Assembly (NCBI RefSeq): GCF_000499385.1
Contig: NW_013652667.1
Coordinates: 1-54,186 of the forward strand
DNA length: 54,186 bases
From: Eimeria necatrix
Taxonomy: Eukaryota > Apicomplexa > Conoidasida > Eucoccidiorida > Eimeriidae
Direction: 5' to 3'
Shown here: positions 37,201 to 48,441 of the stretch, in pieces
How the letters are laid out: every line of letters starts with the position of its first letter
Numbering within the stretch: position 1 is the stretch's first letter
Notes under the pieces: generated by a model
Databases searched by the model: none
Told to the model about the DNA's origin: nothing
What the model saw: the letters and a program-made list of their open reading frames with translations, nothing else
Position numbers and translations under genes: made by a program

Positions 37201-37595
37201 TGCTGCAGCAAGCAACAGATAGTTCGGCACTGCAGCTGCTGCCCCTGAAGGACGGCCAGCAGCAGCAGGAGCTCACTGAGCAGATTCAGCAGCAGCTGCT
37301 GCAGCAGCAATTGCTGCAGCAGCAGTTACTTCAGCAACAGCTACTGCTGCTGCAACATGCCGATGCTCAGCAGGTCCTGAAGACCGAACAGCAGCAACAG
37401 GCGCAGCAGCAGCAGCAGCAAGAACTGCAGCAAGGTCTGCAGCAGCAACAAGAGCCACAGCCACTTCAGGAGCAGCAGCAGCAGCAGCTGCTGCTGCAGC
37501 ATCAGCCACAGCAGGAACAAGGAGAGCCGTGCCTGGCACCGGCCACGACGCAGCAGCAGCAAGATGCTGCAGCAGCGGAAGCGACCGCAGAATAG
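34209..37595 (+). CDS. ApiAP2 transcription factor with two AP2 domains
   Basis: Four exons, 34209-35757, 35948-36040, 36230-36477 and 36594-37595, join in phase to give 963 residues. ApiAP2 proteins are the main sequence-specific transcription regulators of apicomplexans. The first about 490 residues are Ala/Thr/Ser-rich low complexity. AP2 domain 1 (about 493-547) reads VPGVSFRATPHCGWRFRW, then across an intron CFSVNKFGFLRAKTLA. AP2 domain 2 (about 605-653) reads GVKGVVFESTRGCWRGVV, then across another intron RRFSVRKYGHADAQRRA. Each has the family pattern: a Gly-Val start, a Trp in the central strand, and F-V-K-G-A residues before the C-terminal helix. Each domain is split by an intron near the same place, after the third strand. 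The remainder is Gln/Leu-rich. The start is the first ATG in the open frame; an upstream exon is possible. DNA target is unknown. Confidence 0.85.
35775..35794. repeat. Telomere-like AGGGTTT units, ApiAP2 intron 1
   Basis: Nearly three head-to-tail AGGGTTT units just inside the intron that splits AP2 domain 1. Confidence 0.85.
35911..35940. repeat. Second AGGGTTT tract, ApiAP2 intron 1
   Basis: TTTAGGG units with two degenerate copies, ending just before the GCGCAG acceptor of exon 2. Confidence 0.85.
36055..36158. repeat. Inverted AAACCCT units, ApiAP2 intron 2
   Basis: AAACCCTAAACCCTAA at 36055-36072 and another pair at 36144-36158. They are in the opposite orientation to the units of intron 1, so the two sets flank the 93-base exon 2 as inverted repeats. 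Confidence 0.85.
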
Positions 37596-38264
37596 TAACG
37601 GAGTGCTCAGAGCCTTTTACTGAATCAGCAGCAGTAGCAACGACTTAATGGGGGAGGCCTTGCTGCTGCATAATAGCTGAGCAGCTGTTGCTGCTGAGTC
37701 AGGCAGAGCACATCCAGCGGCGCCGACTCCTGCGCCGCTGCTGCTGCTTCTGCTGCGGTCCCAGCAGTATGCTGGGGTGTCAACAATAGCAGCAGCAGGG
37801 GCTGTCGAGAACTACGTAAATTCCACCGCTCGTAAGCCATTTACGAAACTGAGAGTCAAATAGGGAAATTATGTCAGCAGCAGTTGCGGTAGCGGCTGCT
37901 GCTGCTCCAGCAGCTGCGAGGGGCCCCTTGGACCTCAGGGCGTTTGGGACGGCGCCCAAGCGCCGCTCCTGGTTTGCTGCTGCTGTTGCAGGTCCTGCTG
38001 CTTGCTGTTGCAGCTCCTGCTGCAGCAGCACGCAGCAGCGGCAGAAGAAGCCACTAGTTGGCTATGCCTTTTTCTTAACCAACATGACTTTGCTAGGTTT
38101 ATCTGTTTCTTACGTGTCCACATATGTAGTGCTGTTGTGGGCGATGCTGCTGCAGCTCTGCTGCTGGTCGAGCACGGGCTGCTGGTTGTGCTGCTGCAGC
38201 GCTGGTCGCAGTAGCTGCTGCTGCATCCCCACAGGTGCAGCTGCATGTGCTGCTGCTGCTACTG
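37596..38264. other. Convergent spacer between ApiAP2 and CWC27
   Basis: About 670 bases between two stops. It is rich in CTG/CAG triplets. A minus-strand frame at 37780-38031 (contains SLFDSQFRKWLTSGG) looks mildly protein-like but lacks a matching splice partner. It may be 3' untranslated sequence of either neighbour, or a missed exon. No terminator or RNA gene was seen. Confidence 0.35.
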
Positions 38265-40165
38265 CTACCAGTTCTCCAGCTCCCGCGGCCCTTTGTCATA
38301 GGGCAGCTGGTTCTTCCTGAGTTTGGCTTTAGGGTCATCCGCGAAGAGTTTGTTCTTTAGGGGGTCCCTCACCTCTAAGTTGTTCCTTGCTGCATCAAAG
38401 CGGTAGGCGGTGCTGCTGTCGACAGCGAACGTGAGACCCCCTGTCATGAACCACGAGGGATCTGAGTCGTCTTCCTCTTCTGCTGCTGCGACGGCTGCTG
38501 CTGCTTCGGGTCCCTCCGCTGCTGCAGCGGCAGCAGCAGCAGCGGACTCAGCCACAGGGTGGCCCAGCAACGGCTCGGTCGCTCGCGCTGCAGCTTCCTT
38601 CGCTGCTTCTAAAGCTTTGTCTTGCTTCTTCCTGCTGCCGCTGCTGCTGCTGCTACTGCCGCTGCTACTGCCGCTGCTGCTACTGCTGGGTTTATTGCGT
38701 TTGTCGGTTTTGCTCTGCAGTTTTTGTAGCTGAGCGCAGTCGCAGCAGCAGCACAACGCAACGCAGCTTTCTCGGGTCTCGGGTTTATTGCCCAGTTAGG
38801 TATACAGTTTAGATATAGGGTTTTTGTCTACGATTTAGAGTTTGGGCGCACCTGTTGCCGGAATGCCTGCAACTTCTCCAGGGTCTCAGCCTGCCGCCTC
38901 TGGGTGCTCTGAGACCGCTGCTGCAGCAGCAGCAACCGACGTCGCTGTTCCGCAGGCGTCAGCAAGTCAGCGTCCGGCAAGGCAGCAGCAGCAGCAGCAA
39001 TATCTTTGCGGGTGGGTGGCAGGGGTAGGGGACGACGGAAGGCTCTATGGCTCTCTTTGCTGCGGCTGCGGCTCCTGCTGCGGCTCCTGCTGCGGCCCCT
39101 GCTGTGGCTCCTGCTGGGGCTGCTGTTGCGGCTGCTGCTGCGGCTGCTGCTGCTATCATCCGTAATTTCAGGAGCCGTTGCTGCTGCTGTCTTGCCGCTA
39201 CCGGCGGCAAGCAGAGCTATGCGGGCCTTGAGCCTCTCTGCTGCTGCTTCCTGCTGCTGCTGCCATGTCCCAGGAGGGGCTTCCTTCGAGAGTTTGGGGT
39301 CCTCCAGCAAGTCGTGGGCGCTAAGAACACCCTTACTCTTCGGCTGCTGCTGCTGCAGCTGCAGGTCTTCATCCTCCTCCGCAAAGGACAGCAGCGCAAC
39401 TTTGGGGGCCGCTAGCTGCGGCCGTTTCTCCTGTTGCTCCTCTTCTTCCTCCTCCTCCTCCTGCTGCTGCAGCTGCTGCGGCAGAACCCTGGGCACAATG
39501 TCGCCAAAGGGGTCCCACACAACTTCCGTTCGAATTATTCGGGGGGGGTCCTTGGGCCTGTCGTTCTTGTCTATGGGCAGCTCCCCCATGCGCAGCAAAT
39601 TGAACAGCGAGGTGCCACTTACTTTGCCAAACAAAGTGTACCTACCATTCAGACTGTCAGCTCTCCCTAAGGTGAAAAAGAACTGACTCCCCACCCGCGG
39701 AGCCGCGGGGGCCCCCTCGGGGCCCCTAGCGCCTGCTGGCGAGGACCCTTCATGGCCTTTCTTGTGGCCTCCCTGGGCCTCAAACGTCGTCGCCCCCAAG
39801 AGGCCGCGGTACCTGAATTTGAGTCTGGAGTTGAGCTCAAGGGTGAGGGGCCCCTCCTTGTGCTTGGGAGCCCCCGAGGGGCCCCCTGGGGGCCCCTCAG
39901 CGCCCACGTCGTCCTCCTCCGGGTCGTCATATATGCTGCTGCCGCCCGTGCCCGTGCCCGTGGGGTCACCTCCCTGAATTATGAAATTCGGAATGAGCCT
40001 GTGGAAGACTGTGTTGTCGTAGTAGCCCTCGAGACAAAGCTGCACGAAGTTGCGGCAAGTCCGGGGCGTCTCCCGCGGCCACAGGCTTATGTCCAGAGGC
40101 CCCATCGAGGTGTGCATCACCACTTTGCCCGCAGTGGAGGGCTCGTGCACGTAGACCTCCGACAT
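38265..40165 (-). CDS. CWC27: Spliceosome-associated cyclophilin CWC27
   Basis: Two exons, 38852-40165 and 38265-38729, are joined in phase 0 (donor GTGCGC), giving 592 residues. CWC27 is a cyclophilin-type PPIase of the activated spliceosome, nuclear. The N-terminus MSEVYVHEPSTAGKV is typical of the family, followed by CRNFVQLCLEGYYDN, FHRLIPNFIIQGGD and SQFFFTLGRAD. The Arg, Phe and Gln of the cyclophilin active site are present, but the position of the cyclophilin A Trp is not Trp, as in human CWC27, which is regarded as weakly active or inactive. Two inserts enlarge the domain: an acidic Gly/Pro stretch after GGSSIYDD and a Gly/Pro/His stretch before the SQFFFT strand. The C-terminal half is acidic, Gln-rich, then Ser/Arg-rich; the second exon ends with the conserved tail region around FEV-type FDAARNNLEVRDPL. 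The 5' end faces another possible start only 160 bases away. Confidence 0.92.
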
Positions 40166-41385
40166 CGCCGCGGCCCCGAAAGATCGCCAATTCTAGTGTT
40201 CTTCCTATTCTTGTTGCTGCTGTGGTAGCACTAGTATTAGTGTTAGTACTAGAACGAGTACTGGTATTAGTATTCGTATTACTTTAACTGTGAGTAATAC
40301 AGTTATTGCTATTAGTGTGGGCGTGATGGCTGAAGAGCAGGTGGCGCGGAGTTGCCGCTGCAGCTGCTCAGCTGCTGCTACTCTTGCTGCTGCTCCGTAA
40401 GTTGTTGCTGCTTCCGCTGAGGCTGCTGATGCTGCTACTTGAGCTGTTGCTGCTTCTGCTGCTGCAGCAGCAGCAGCTGCTGCTGTTACGGATGCTCAGT
40501 ACTTCCACTGCTGGGCCTGAGAGCACTGGGCACACAGGTGCTGCGCTCTCTTGTGCCACTTCAGCATGCTGCTCTGCGTGGTCGCCTTTGCCGCTGACCG
40601 CGCGTTGCCCTCGTTATTCTTGCTGTTGCTGCTGCTGCCGCATCTGCAACCGCTGCAGCTGCGGACAGCGAACGGAGGACATTCAGAAGAAAATGTAGCG
40701 GGGGCTTAGTCTGTCTTCAGAACCCGCTGCCGTTGCTGCTGCCGCTGCTGCTGCTGCCGGTGCCGCCTCTCCTCATCAAGTCGTCCGCTGCAGGCACCCG
40801 GCAACTGGCCCACTGATACAAAAGGGAAAGCTGAGCATTAAACAGTATTTGTGGGACCCAAAATCGTATTTCGAGCCTGCCGCCTAAACACTAGACTCTA
40901 AGCCGCGTGGCGTCCTTCATTTCAGTGTTTTCGTGCATGCGCTGTGGCCGCGATCGGCCTGGGACTGTTGTTGCTGCTGCCGCTGCTGCTGCTGCCACCC
41001 CTGCAACGGTTCTTGCAGTGGCTGCCTATAGCCCTGCTAACAAAGCCACAAAGCCCTAAGCGGAAACCCTAAATTTAAATTCAAACTCGAAGCTGGGGGA
41101 AGCGTGGGGATGCCGCTGCTGAGCCAGTCTCAGGAAAGGGGCAACCCCACCACCCCCAGACATGATTAGCCCTAAACCCCGTGACGCCGACACACTAAAC
41201 CCTCATTTCCAAGCACTGCAAACCCTTAGGGTATTTTCTTACCACAACCTCGAGGCCCTCCACTCGCTTAGCCACTGCACCGCAGCGAGCCGCACACAGC
41301 CGGCACACATCGGAGGAGCGTCGGCACCAGCAACAGCAGCAGCCGCAGCAAAGCAGCACCGAAGCAGCAGCAGCAGCGACGCCAC
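40166..41385. promoter_or_regulatory. CWC27 upstream region and possible first exon of the next gene
   Basis: Positions 40215-40320 hold a degenerate AGTATTAGT/AGTACTAG tract next to the CWC27 start. At 40326 an ATG opens a 71-base frame (MAEEQVARSCRC) ending at a perfect GTAAGT donor at 40397, so it is a candidate 5' exon for the plus-strand gene. Later acceptor-like sites at about 40498 and 40930 open onto Cys-containing stretches (for example CMRCGRDRPG), but I could not carry a phase-consistent path to 41386. Positions 41040-41230 contain AAACCCT-like units and no clear coding. Confidence 0.35.
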
Positions 41386-44300
41386 ATGGTAGGCCGAGGC
41401 TCCTCCGTCTCTTCTTTGCCTCGAGAGGCTTCGCCCGCCGCGCAGAGCAGCAGAAGGGGCACCTTCTGCGGGACTAGCAGCTCCAGCAAGAGAAGCAGCA
41501 ACAACAGCAGCAACGCATGCGGCGACGACGGGCCCAAGTCCATGGGTGCCCCACCAAAGGGGGCTAGGCTCTTGCCGGGGGGCCCCCGTAGGGGTCCTCC
41601 CCGAGGGTGTCGAGCTGGGGCCCCCCTGAAGCCGCTGAACCCCCTAAAGGTGCGTAGAGCGAACAGCAACAGCAACAGCAACAGCAGCAAGACGAGCAGC
41701 AGCAGCAGCCTAGCGGCGCTGAACACCGCTGCAGACCTCTCAAGTGAGTCCACAGAGCCGCCCCAAGAACCGCAGCAACAGCAGCCGCTCCAGCAGCAGC
41801 AACAACAACGGAAGACTCGGTTGCTGCCACCCGCATCGCCAGCAGGCAGCATTAGGGAGGCTTCCAGAGGCAAAGAGCCTTGCAGCAACAGCACGTCCCC
41901 CCAAATGGATGTAGATGGCGAGGGGGGGCCCCCGAGGGCCCCTGTTGGGACTTCACCAATTAGACGCGTTTCAACTCAGCGAAGGACAAAACAGCAAAGA
42001 GGGCCAAGCGGTGCTGCTCTGCCCTCCCCGGGAGGCCCCACAGCAGCAGTACGGAGGCCCAGTAACCGCCGAAGGAAGACTGCGCAGAGCAACAGGGCCT
42101 CTAACGCAGCAGCAGCAACGGAACAGCAGCAGCAACAAGAGGAACAGCAGCAGCAACAGCAACAGCAACAGCGGCAGGTGAAGACACCCAACAGCAGACG
42201 ACGGGCGACGACCCCGGTGCGACAGGGCCCTGCAAAGGCGGATTGCGCGGACTGCCCCACCAGCAGCAGCAAGAGGAGCAGCAGCAGCAGTATGATTAGC
42301 AGCAGCAGCAGCAGCAGTAGCGACTCGGAATACGATGAAGACAACCACAAAGGGCCCCAACGCCATTCCCGACCGAAGGCCCTGAGCCCTTTGCTGTCTC
42401 GAACTTCCACAGAGAGCCTTGCGCTGCTGCAGCAGCAGCAGCAGCCGTTGGGATCCCCCCTTTCAACAGGAGCAGCAGCTACCAACAGCAGCAGCAGCAG
42501 CAGCGCTGCAGTGCTGGTCAGGGGGGCCCTTATTGCCCCACTCACACCCGCAGGGTCACCTTTAAGAGAAGGCCTAGGGCCTCGCCGCAAAGCTGCCTCT
42601 TTGCTGCAGCTGGCTGAAGCGTCGCCCATAGCGACGCAGCAGCCGCTGCAACAGCAGCAGCAGCAGGGGAGTGAAGGCCCTGAAGTTGGTGCTGCTTGTT
42701 TGCCGCCTGCTGCTGCAGCAACTCCGGCAGCTGCATCAGCAGATAACGATGATGACCTTGTTTTGCTGCAGCATGAAGAGGCCCCCAAGAAGGAGGCAGA
42801 GGCGGCCCCCAAAGAGTCCTCCGCCGTGACTGACAAGCTGCTGCCGGATGCTGTGGCAGTCCTGCGCGTTGCTGCTGCAGCAGCAGCAGCAGCAGCGGAT
42901 ATTGACGACGATTCTTGCTGCATTGCAGTCACAAGAGAGCCAATTCGCATCGGCGGCTCCCACTGGAAGGGTTCCTTCCCTCCTAATTGCCCGTACGACG
43001 CCGCTGCTGTTGCTGCTGCCTGTGAAGGTTGCCGCTGCGGCTGGTTCTTGGCTGCTGCTGCTGTTGCTGCCGAGGGTTTGCTTTGCCGCCTGCTGACGCC
43101 GCTAGCAGCGATGCTGCTGACACACTGTTTGCTGTTGTTCTATTTGTTTCGCTAACCCTTTAGGCAATGTGGGTGCCCCCGAGAGGCCCTCGTGTCCGCA
43201 GAAGAAGATCCTAGAGGCCCCCCTGGTGCATTCCGGTTGCTTCTGACATTTCGCGAGTAAGGCTGTTTCAGGAGCGGAGATCTCTGCTGCTATTGCTGTT
43301 ACTGCCGTCACTGCTGTTGCTGTTCTTGCTGCTTTTGCTGCTGCTGTGATGCATGGCAGCTGCGCGAACGATTTCTATCTGGGCGTTTGCTGCAGCACAG
43401 AGCCAAACGAGAGCCAATATTTGTCTCACCTTAGCTTCATCAACCTCTCAAGTAAGACACAACAGCGTAACAGCAGCAGCTGCCGCAGGTGCAGCAACAG
43501 TAACAGCAACAGCAGCTTCTGCAGCAGCAGCGGCAATGCAATGGCAAGGCGCCTGCGAGGTTTGGAGAAGTGCTCAAGAATTCATGTTCCATGTTTAGGG
43601 TTTATGGCTTAGGGTTTGGGGTTTGCTGTCTCGTTTTTTTCCAGAATCGCCCAGTAGCGCGCCACACAGTTGCAGTCTCCTCCTCCAAGTCCACTTTATA
43701 TCGCAGCAGCAGCAGCAGCAGAAACGGGAGAAGCAGCAACAAGAGCAGCAACAGCAAAAGAAACAGAAACACGAGCTGCAGGAGGACTTTCCGAATGCTA
43801 GATTGGAGCCACAGGAGCAGCGGCAGCAGCAGGAGCAGGTGCAGCCAAGCGGTGGAGCTGTGGTGTCTCTGCTGCGGTCATTCATAAAGCCGTTTGTTCG
43901 CGCTTCAAATGAACAGCAGCAGACGAAGCCCGAAAAGCAGCATCAGCAGAAGGAGGAGGAGCAGCAGCAAGAGAAAGAGCAGCAGCAGCAGACTGATCAG
44001 CAGCAAGCAAAGCAGCAGCAGCAACTGCAAGACGAAGCAGAGGATGTTGACAAAGATATTTGGTTTGACGCCCAAGCATCTCAGCAGCCGAGTGGCGGCG
44101 TCTCGTCTACAGAACTGCAGCAACCAGAGCCCGGTAACAGCAGCAGCAGCTGCAGCAGCACGGGCAGCAGCGTGGAGACAGAGCCAGCAGATGTCACATC
44201 TGAAGGCAAGCAAGTGCTGCTTCAACTCATTGAAGTGAAGGAGTGCCAAAGGCCCCAGAAGTCACAAGACGTCACCGTAGGCGCAGTTGCTGCTGGTGCA

Positions 44301-46794
44301 GCTGCTGCTGCTGCTGCTCTTTTGTTGGAGCTGAAGGGTTGCGTTTGCTGCTTTCTGTAAGAATGTCTTTTTTTCTGCTGCTGCATGCTGCTGCTTCTCC
44401 TGCCACCTTTTACTGCTACTACCGCTGCTTTTTATTCCGCCGTCTTTTCTGCTTCCTGCTGCTGCCGCGCAGAGCCCCGGCAGCCCCCTGCTGAGACCCC
44501 TTGATCTTCGGAGCGGCGGTGAGGCAAACTGAGACGCTAAATAGGGAGCCCTCAATCTTTAACTCTGAAATATAAGCTGTTCTGCATGGGCAGCTCCAGA
44601 AGCAGCAGCAGGAGTTTCACCTGCAAGCGCAAGTCCTCAGTGCGTCGTTGTTTTGTGCTGCTCTGCTGCTGCTGCTCAGTTGAGGGCCCCCGCAGCCCAC
44701 TCTCGTTGCTGCGAAGGCGCCCCCAAGGAGTCCTGAGCCAGCCCCTCTCCCTCAGGGCCTCTCAAGGGCCTCCCCTTTCCCCGCTGCGACACTCACAAAC
44801 AGCTGCAGGGCAGTTGCTGCTGTCTGCAAGCCAGGAGGCCTTCACGTATGCTCTTAAAGCCTTCAAGTTCCCTTCAATAGTAGAGAGCCTTCCGTCCGCA
44901 ACTTGGTAGTTCGCCGTTTTGCTACTAAGTTCTGGCGTTAGAGCTCACAGTTTAGGGCTGGCTGCGCCTGCTTGCAGGCACGGCGGCTCGGAAGAGAGGG
45001 GCCCACTTGGGTCCAGTCGTGGGGCCATCGGGGGCCCCCGCGGAGCCTGCAGCCTCATCGAGGGTTCGCCTGTCCGTCTGCAGCCGCTGGGGCCTCTCGA
45101 GGGAAGAAGGGGCCCCTCTAAAGGGCCCATGAGGACTCCTGCAGCAGCGCCAGAGTTCGAGCTTGAAGTCGCTGCGGAGGTCAGCTGGAGCCCACTCGCA
45201 CAGCAGCAAAAGTAGCAGGGGGCTCTTACGGGATGTATCTGAGTTGGCTTCAAAGTGCCTAATTCTTCCGCCAGAATTTTCAGCTAGAAGCCCCTTTAGC
45301 TTACTGGTCCAAAGGCCTTCGAATGATCCTATTAGGGCCTTGCAAAGGGCTGTCGATGGGGCGCCAAAAACGCAATGTTTGGCATACAAGGCCGCCAAGG
45401 GCCTCTGGGCCTGGGCTTTTTGTTGTTTTTCTTAGGCAGTGGTATCTTGGAATGCGGGCATATCTGAAGTTCAAAAGCTCATTCGCGAGTTCTTAAACAG
45501 AAGATTTGGTGAGACGCGAGGCGCAGCTGTTGGCCCCAAGGCCTCATAGGGTGATCCCTGGAGTCCCCACACTTCCTCAATGTCATAAAGGCTCATTTTT
45601 GGCTGCTACATGGTAGCTGTCTCTGCTGCAGGTGAGGGCCATGGCGCCCAGTTTGAGCTTCTGCCGGCGCCGCGGCCTGCAGGAGGAGACGGAGGCCCTT
45701 CTGGGCTGCGCTGGGGCGCGCCCCAGGGCACTCTAAGTGCACATTGGGTCTTCGAGCTGCCAGCTGTTGAGGGGCCTTCAGTGCCCCTTGCTGCTGACTT
45801 TGTGCGCCTGGGGGCCTCTCTGGGGCCTGGGGACCCCGAAAACGGTTCCCAAAATTGTGACGGCGGTGGACTGCTGCGCAGCGCCCTCGCTGCATACTTT
45901 AAGGTAAAGGGCGCCCAGCCGAGAGCTGCCTTTTCTGCTGTCCCGCTGCCTCCCGCTGCCGCAAGCGCGGCAACGGCAGCAGAAGCCCCTGCTGCTGCTG
46001 CTGCTTCGGCAGCACCTGCCGCTCCCACTGCTACAGTTTCTGTCGAAATAGATCCGCACGTGTCAGAAGCCTTCGAAACCCTAAGGAGGCCCAGCGAAGT
46101 ATTCGAAATCTCAGACGACGAGGAATCCTTACCTGATGATGGCAGCTCACCACTGCGTCCCTCAGTGGACCCAGGGGCCGTAGACGCTTCACTTGGGGGC
46201 CTCCCAGGGAATCCAGGGGTCCCAAAGGCTTCCCAAAAGGGACCGCCCCAGGCGGCTTCAATGACTTCAGAGGCTGTTATTCAGGAACTGCCTCGAGAGG
46301 CCCCAGGGGAACCAGAGGCAGTCCCAGAGAGTGTCCCACAAGCTGCCCTAGGATCTTCGGGGACCCCATCGGCTCCGCTTGAAGGGCCACCCCAGACGGC
46401 ACCAGCGGCCGCGGGAAGCCCTTGTGAGGGGCCTCAAGGTATTTCTGAATTGGAAGAGAATCAAAGCAGTTTGCTAGAGAGTGAAAAGCCAAATCAGTCG
46501 CAGTCAAAGGTCCCGGGGCAGCAGCAGGGAGGGGTCAGTTCGCAAGAGAGATCTGCAGAGCGTTGTGTAGCCTCAGCAGGAGCAACTCCAGCAACTGAAG
46601 CGGCAACAGCAGCTGAAAAGGCAGCGGCAGCTTCGGATGCAGCTGGAGACCCTGCGTCAGAAGCAGCGGCAGCTTCGGAACCGGCAGCAACTGCAGCAAG
46701 AGCAGCAGCTTCGGCAGAAGGGGAGCAAAGCGTCAGCCTAGATGAAGACAATTTGCGCAGCACACCGAAGCGGTTGTTGAACAGTTTATCTTGA
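41386..46794 (+). CDS. Nine-exon low-complexity protein with possible Zn knuckle and ubiquitin-like segment
   Basis: Not recognised. Exons 41386-42992, 43164-43256, 43435-43451, 43645-44276, 44594-44639, 44680-44905, 44978-45179, 45436-45508, 45632-46794 join with every phase matching, giving 1352 residues from the ATG at 41386; upstream exons may exist. Residues 1-500 are Ser/Gln/Pro-rich with an acidic Ser patch (SSSDSEYDEDN). At the first junction an ordinary-looking stretch appears: GSHWKGSFPPNCP then QCGCPREALVSA, with a CPxCGC cluster that could bind zinc. A Gln/Glu-rich coil and an acidic patch follow. Exons 6-9 are again non-repetitive: EAFTYALKAFKFPSIVES, then FELEVAAE, AVVSWNAGISEVQKLIREF and GEGHGAQFELLPAP, whose strand-helix-strand layout recalls a ubiquitin-like or RAWUL fold. 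The tail is acidic and Ala/Pro-rich. One exon is only 17 bases. Two adjacent genes cannot be excluded. Confidence 0.6.
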
Positions 46795-48264
46795 AACCCA
46801 TAAACCCTGACTCAGTCGTCTGCCACTGACGCGTAGGAGCACAGGGTTTAGAGCTCAGGGTTTGCATTTTGGAAACCTTTGTTTAGGGGATTAGGCTTCT
46901 TCCGGCTTACCTCAGTCGCATGTGGCCCGTTGCTCTGACGGCACTGTTTGTTTTCTAGATATGTATGTATTTTTACATTAGTGCATTACTTAGGAAACTG
47001 CCCCTTGTGTTCACGCCGGCCTTGTGAGCACCCCTTGCATTGCAGGGGCCTCCTTTACTAGGTGCTTTCGTGCTCTGTAGAAACATTTTCCCGGAACGCC
47101 TTCAATAATGGTCCCCCATTACCGGCTGAGGGCCTATCTGCTATCTAGAGGCCCATTTTAGGGGTCCCTTCAATGAGATGCGGGGGGCCCTATTAGTGGC
47201 TTCGCTTTAGAGCCCCTACAGTTGGGTCCTCCGCCTCTACTTTTTCCCTCATTTGTTGGCCTCCTTATTGTGAGATTATTTCTGTTGCTTAGTCTCTTTC
47301 TAGAGGGAGGCTCTTGATTTTAAGGAACCCCGTCTTCTGAGGGTCCCTTGCTTCATGTGGGAGCCCCTTAGCAATGGCCGCCGCCACTTGGGGGCCTTCA
47401 TTTTCCACTATATCCTTTTTTGTCGGCTACATTTAAATGCAATGGCAAAGGGAAGCGCGGTGGAGTGTTTGCTGCTGCCATTTTTGTCGCTGCTGCAGCA
47501 ACTGCTCCGTATGGTCCTGCTGCAGCAGCAGTAGCAGCAGCAGCGATTGCTGCTTGGGGGCTTTGGCGCAAACCCGAGCCCTAATTTTAAGCATTGCGCG
47601 GCAGCTCCAAACTAGGGACAAAACGGTTTGAGCCTATTTCACTGTTGTAACTTCTTGGCCGTCCTCTGTGTAGCTCCTTGGTTACTCGCTGAGGTTTACT
47701 GTAGCAGCAGTTCTAGAACAGATTATGAAGTTTCCTTCGGTATCCCGTTCAGAGAACGCAACAAGATTCCGAACACATACTTTCGCTGCGAGACTTGAGC
47801 GATAGGGTCACTTGCACGGCAGCAATCGCACTTGGAATATGTTATCCAGACTTACATTTGAAGTCCGTACATGCACTTTAAAGCAGTTGAGGCTTGAACT
47901 CGGGTAGCTGCCTGGCGATCTATTTTGCTGAGCGAACACGGGCCTCGCACATACGTATGATGATATATACATGCATATGCATATGCACGAGGATGAGGAT
48001 TCCGTGCTCTACTAAGAAATACAAAGTTTTCTTCTGGTCGATGGCAAATTTAGCTGCAAATTTGCTAGGGACTTGTTGGAATTACGAGAAGTGCTCATCA
48101 GTAGCTCCACCAAGTCATCGCCAGAGCCAATTAAATGCGTAAGCTCTGTTCGTATCAGCTTCCTGTTTACTCGACTAAATGCTTGCTCTGGCTAAAACTT
48201 AGAGGAATTGTCAGAAGTCATCTGCTAGCCTGATTTGCTGCTCTCTTCGGCGACCTTGAGGGTC

Positions 48265-48412
48265 TGTTGATCTGACTCATTAACAACTCCATTTCCACGT
48301 GTGCGGTCCCTTTTTCGAAACTGCATGACTAACCAGCTGCCCCTATAAACAGGTATCACTACGAGCAATACCTATTAAATATGCTGATTCGGTCCACAGC
48401 TAAGATGCTAGT
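48265..48412. repeat. Imperfect direct repeat, copy 1
   Basis: About 148 bases starting near CTGTTGATCTGACTCATTAA and ending near CACAGCTAAGATGCTAGT. It matches copy 2 along its whole length with scattered substitutions and a few single-base indels. Outside the copies the flanks diverge. Confidence 0.9.
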
Positions 48413-48441
48413 CAGCAACCATTTTGAATGCATAAGTGGCT

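Noticed and set aside
41976..42950. 324-codon minus-strand Ser/Ala/Leu/Cys-rich frame
   Set aside because: Antisense of the Ser/Gln-rich exon 41386-42992, which joins in phase to eight further exons.
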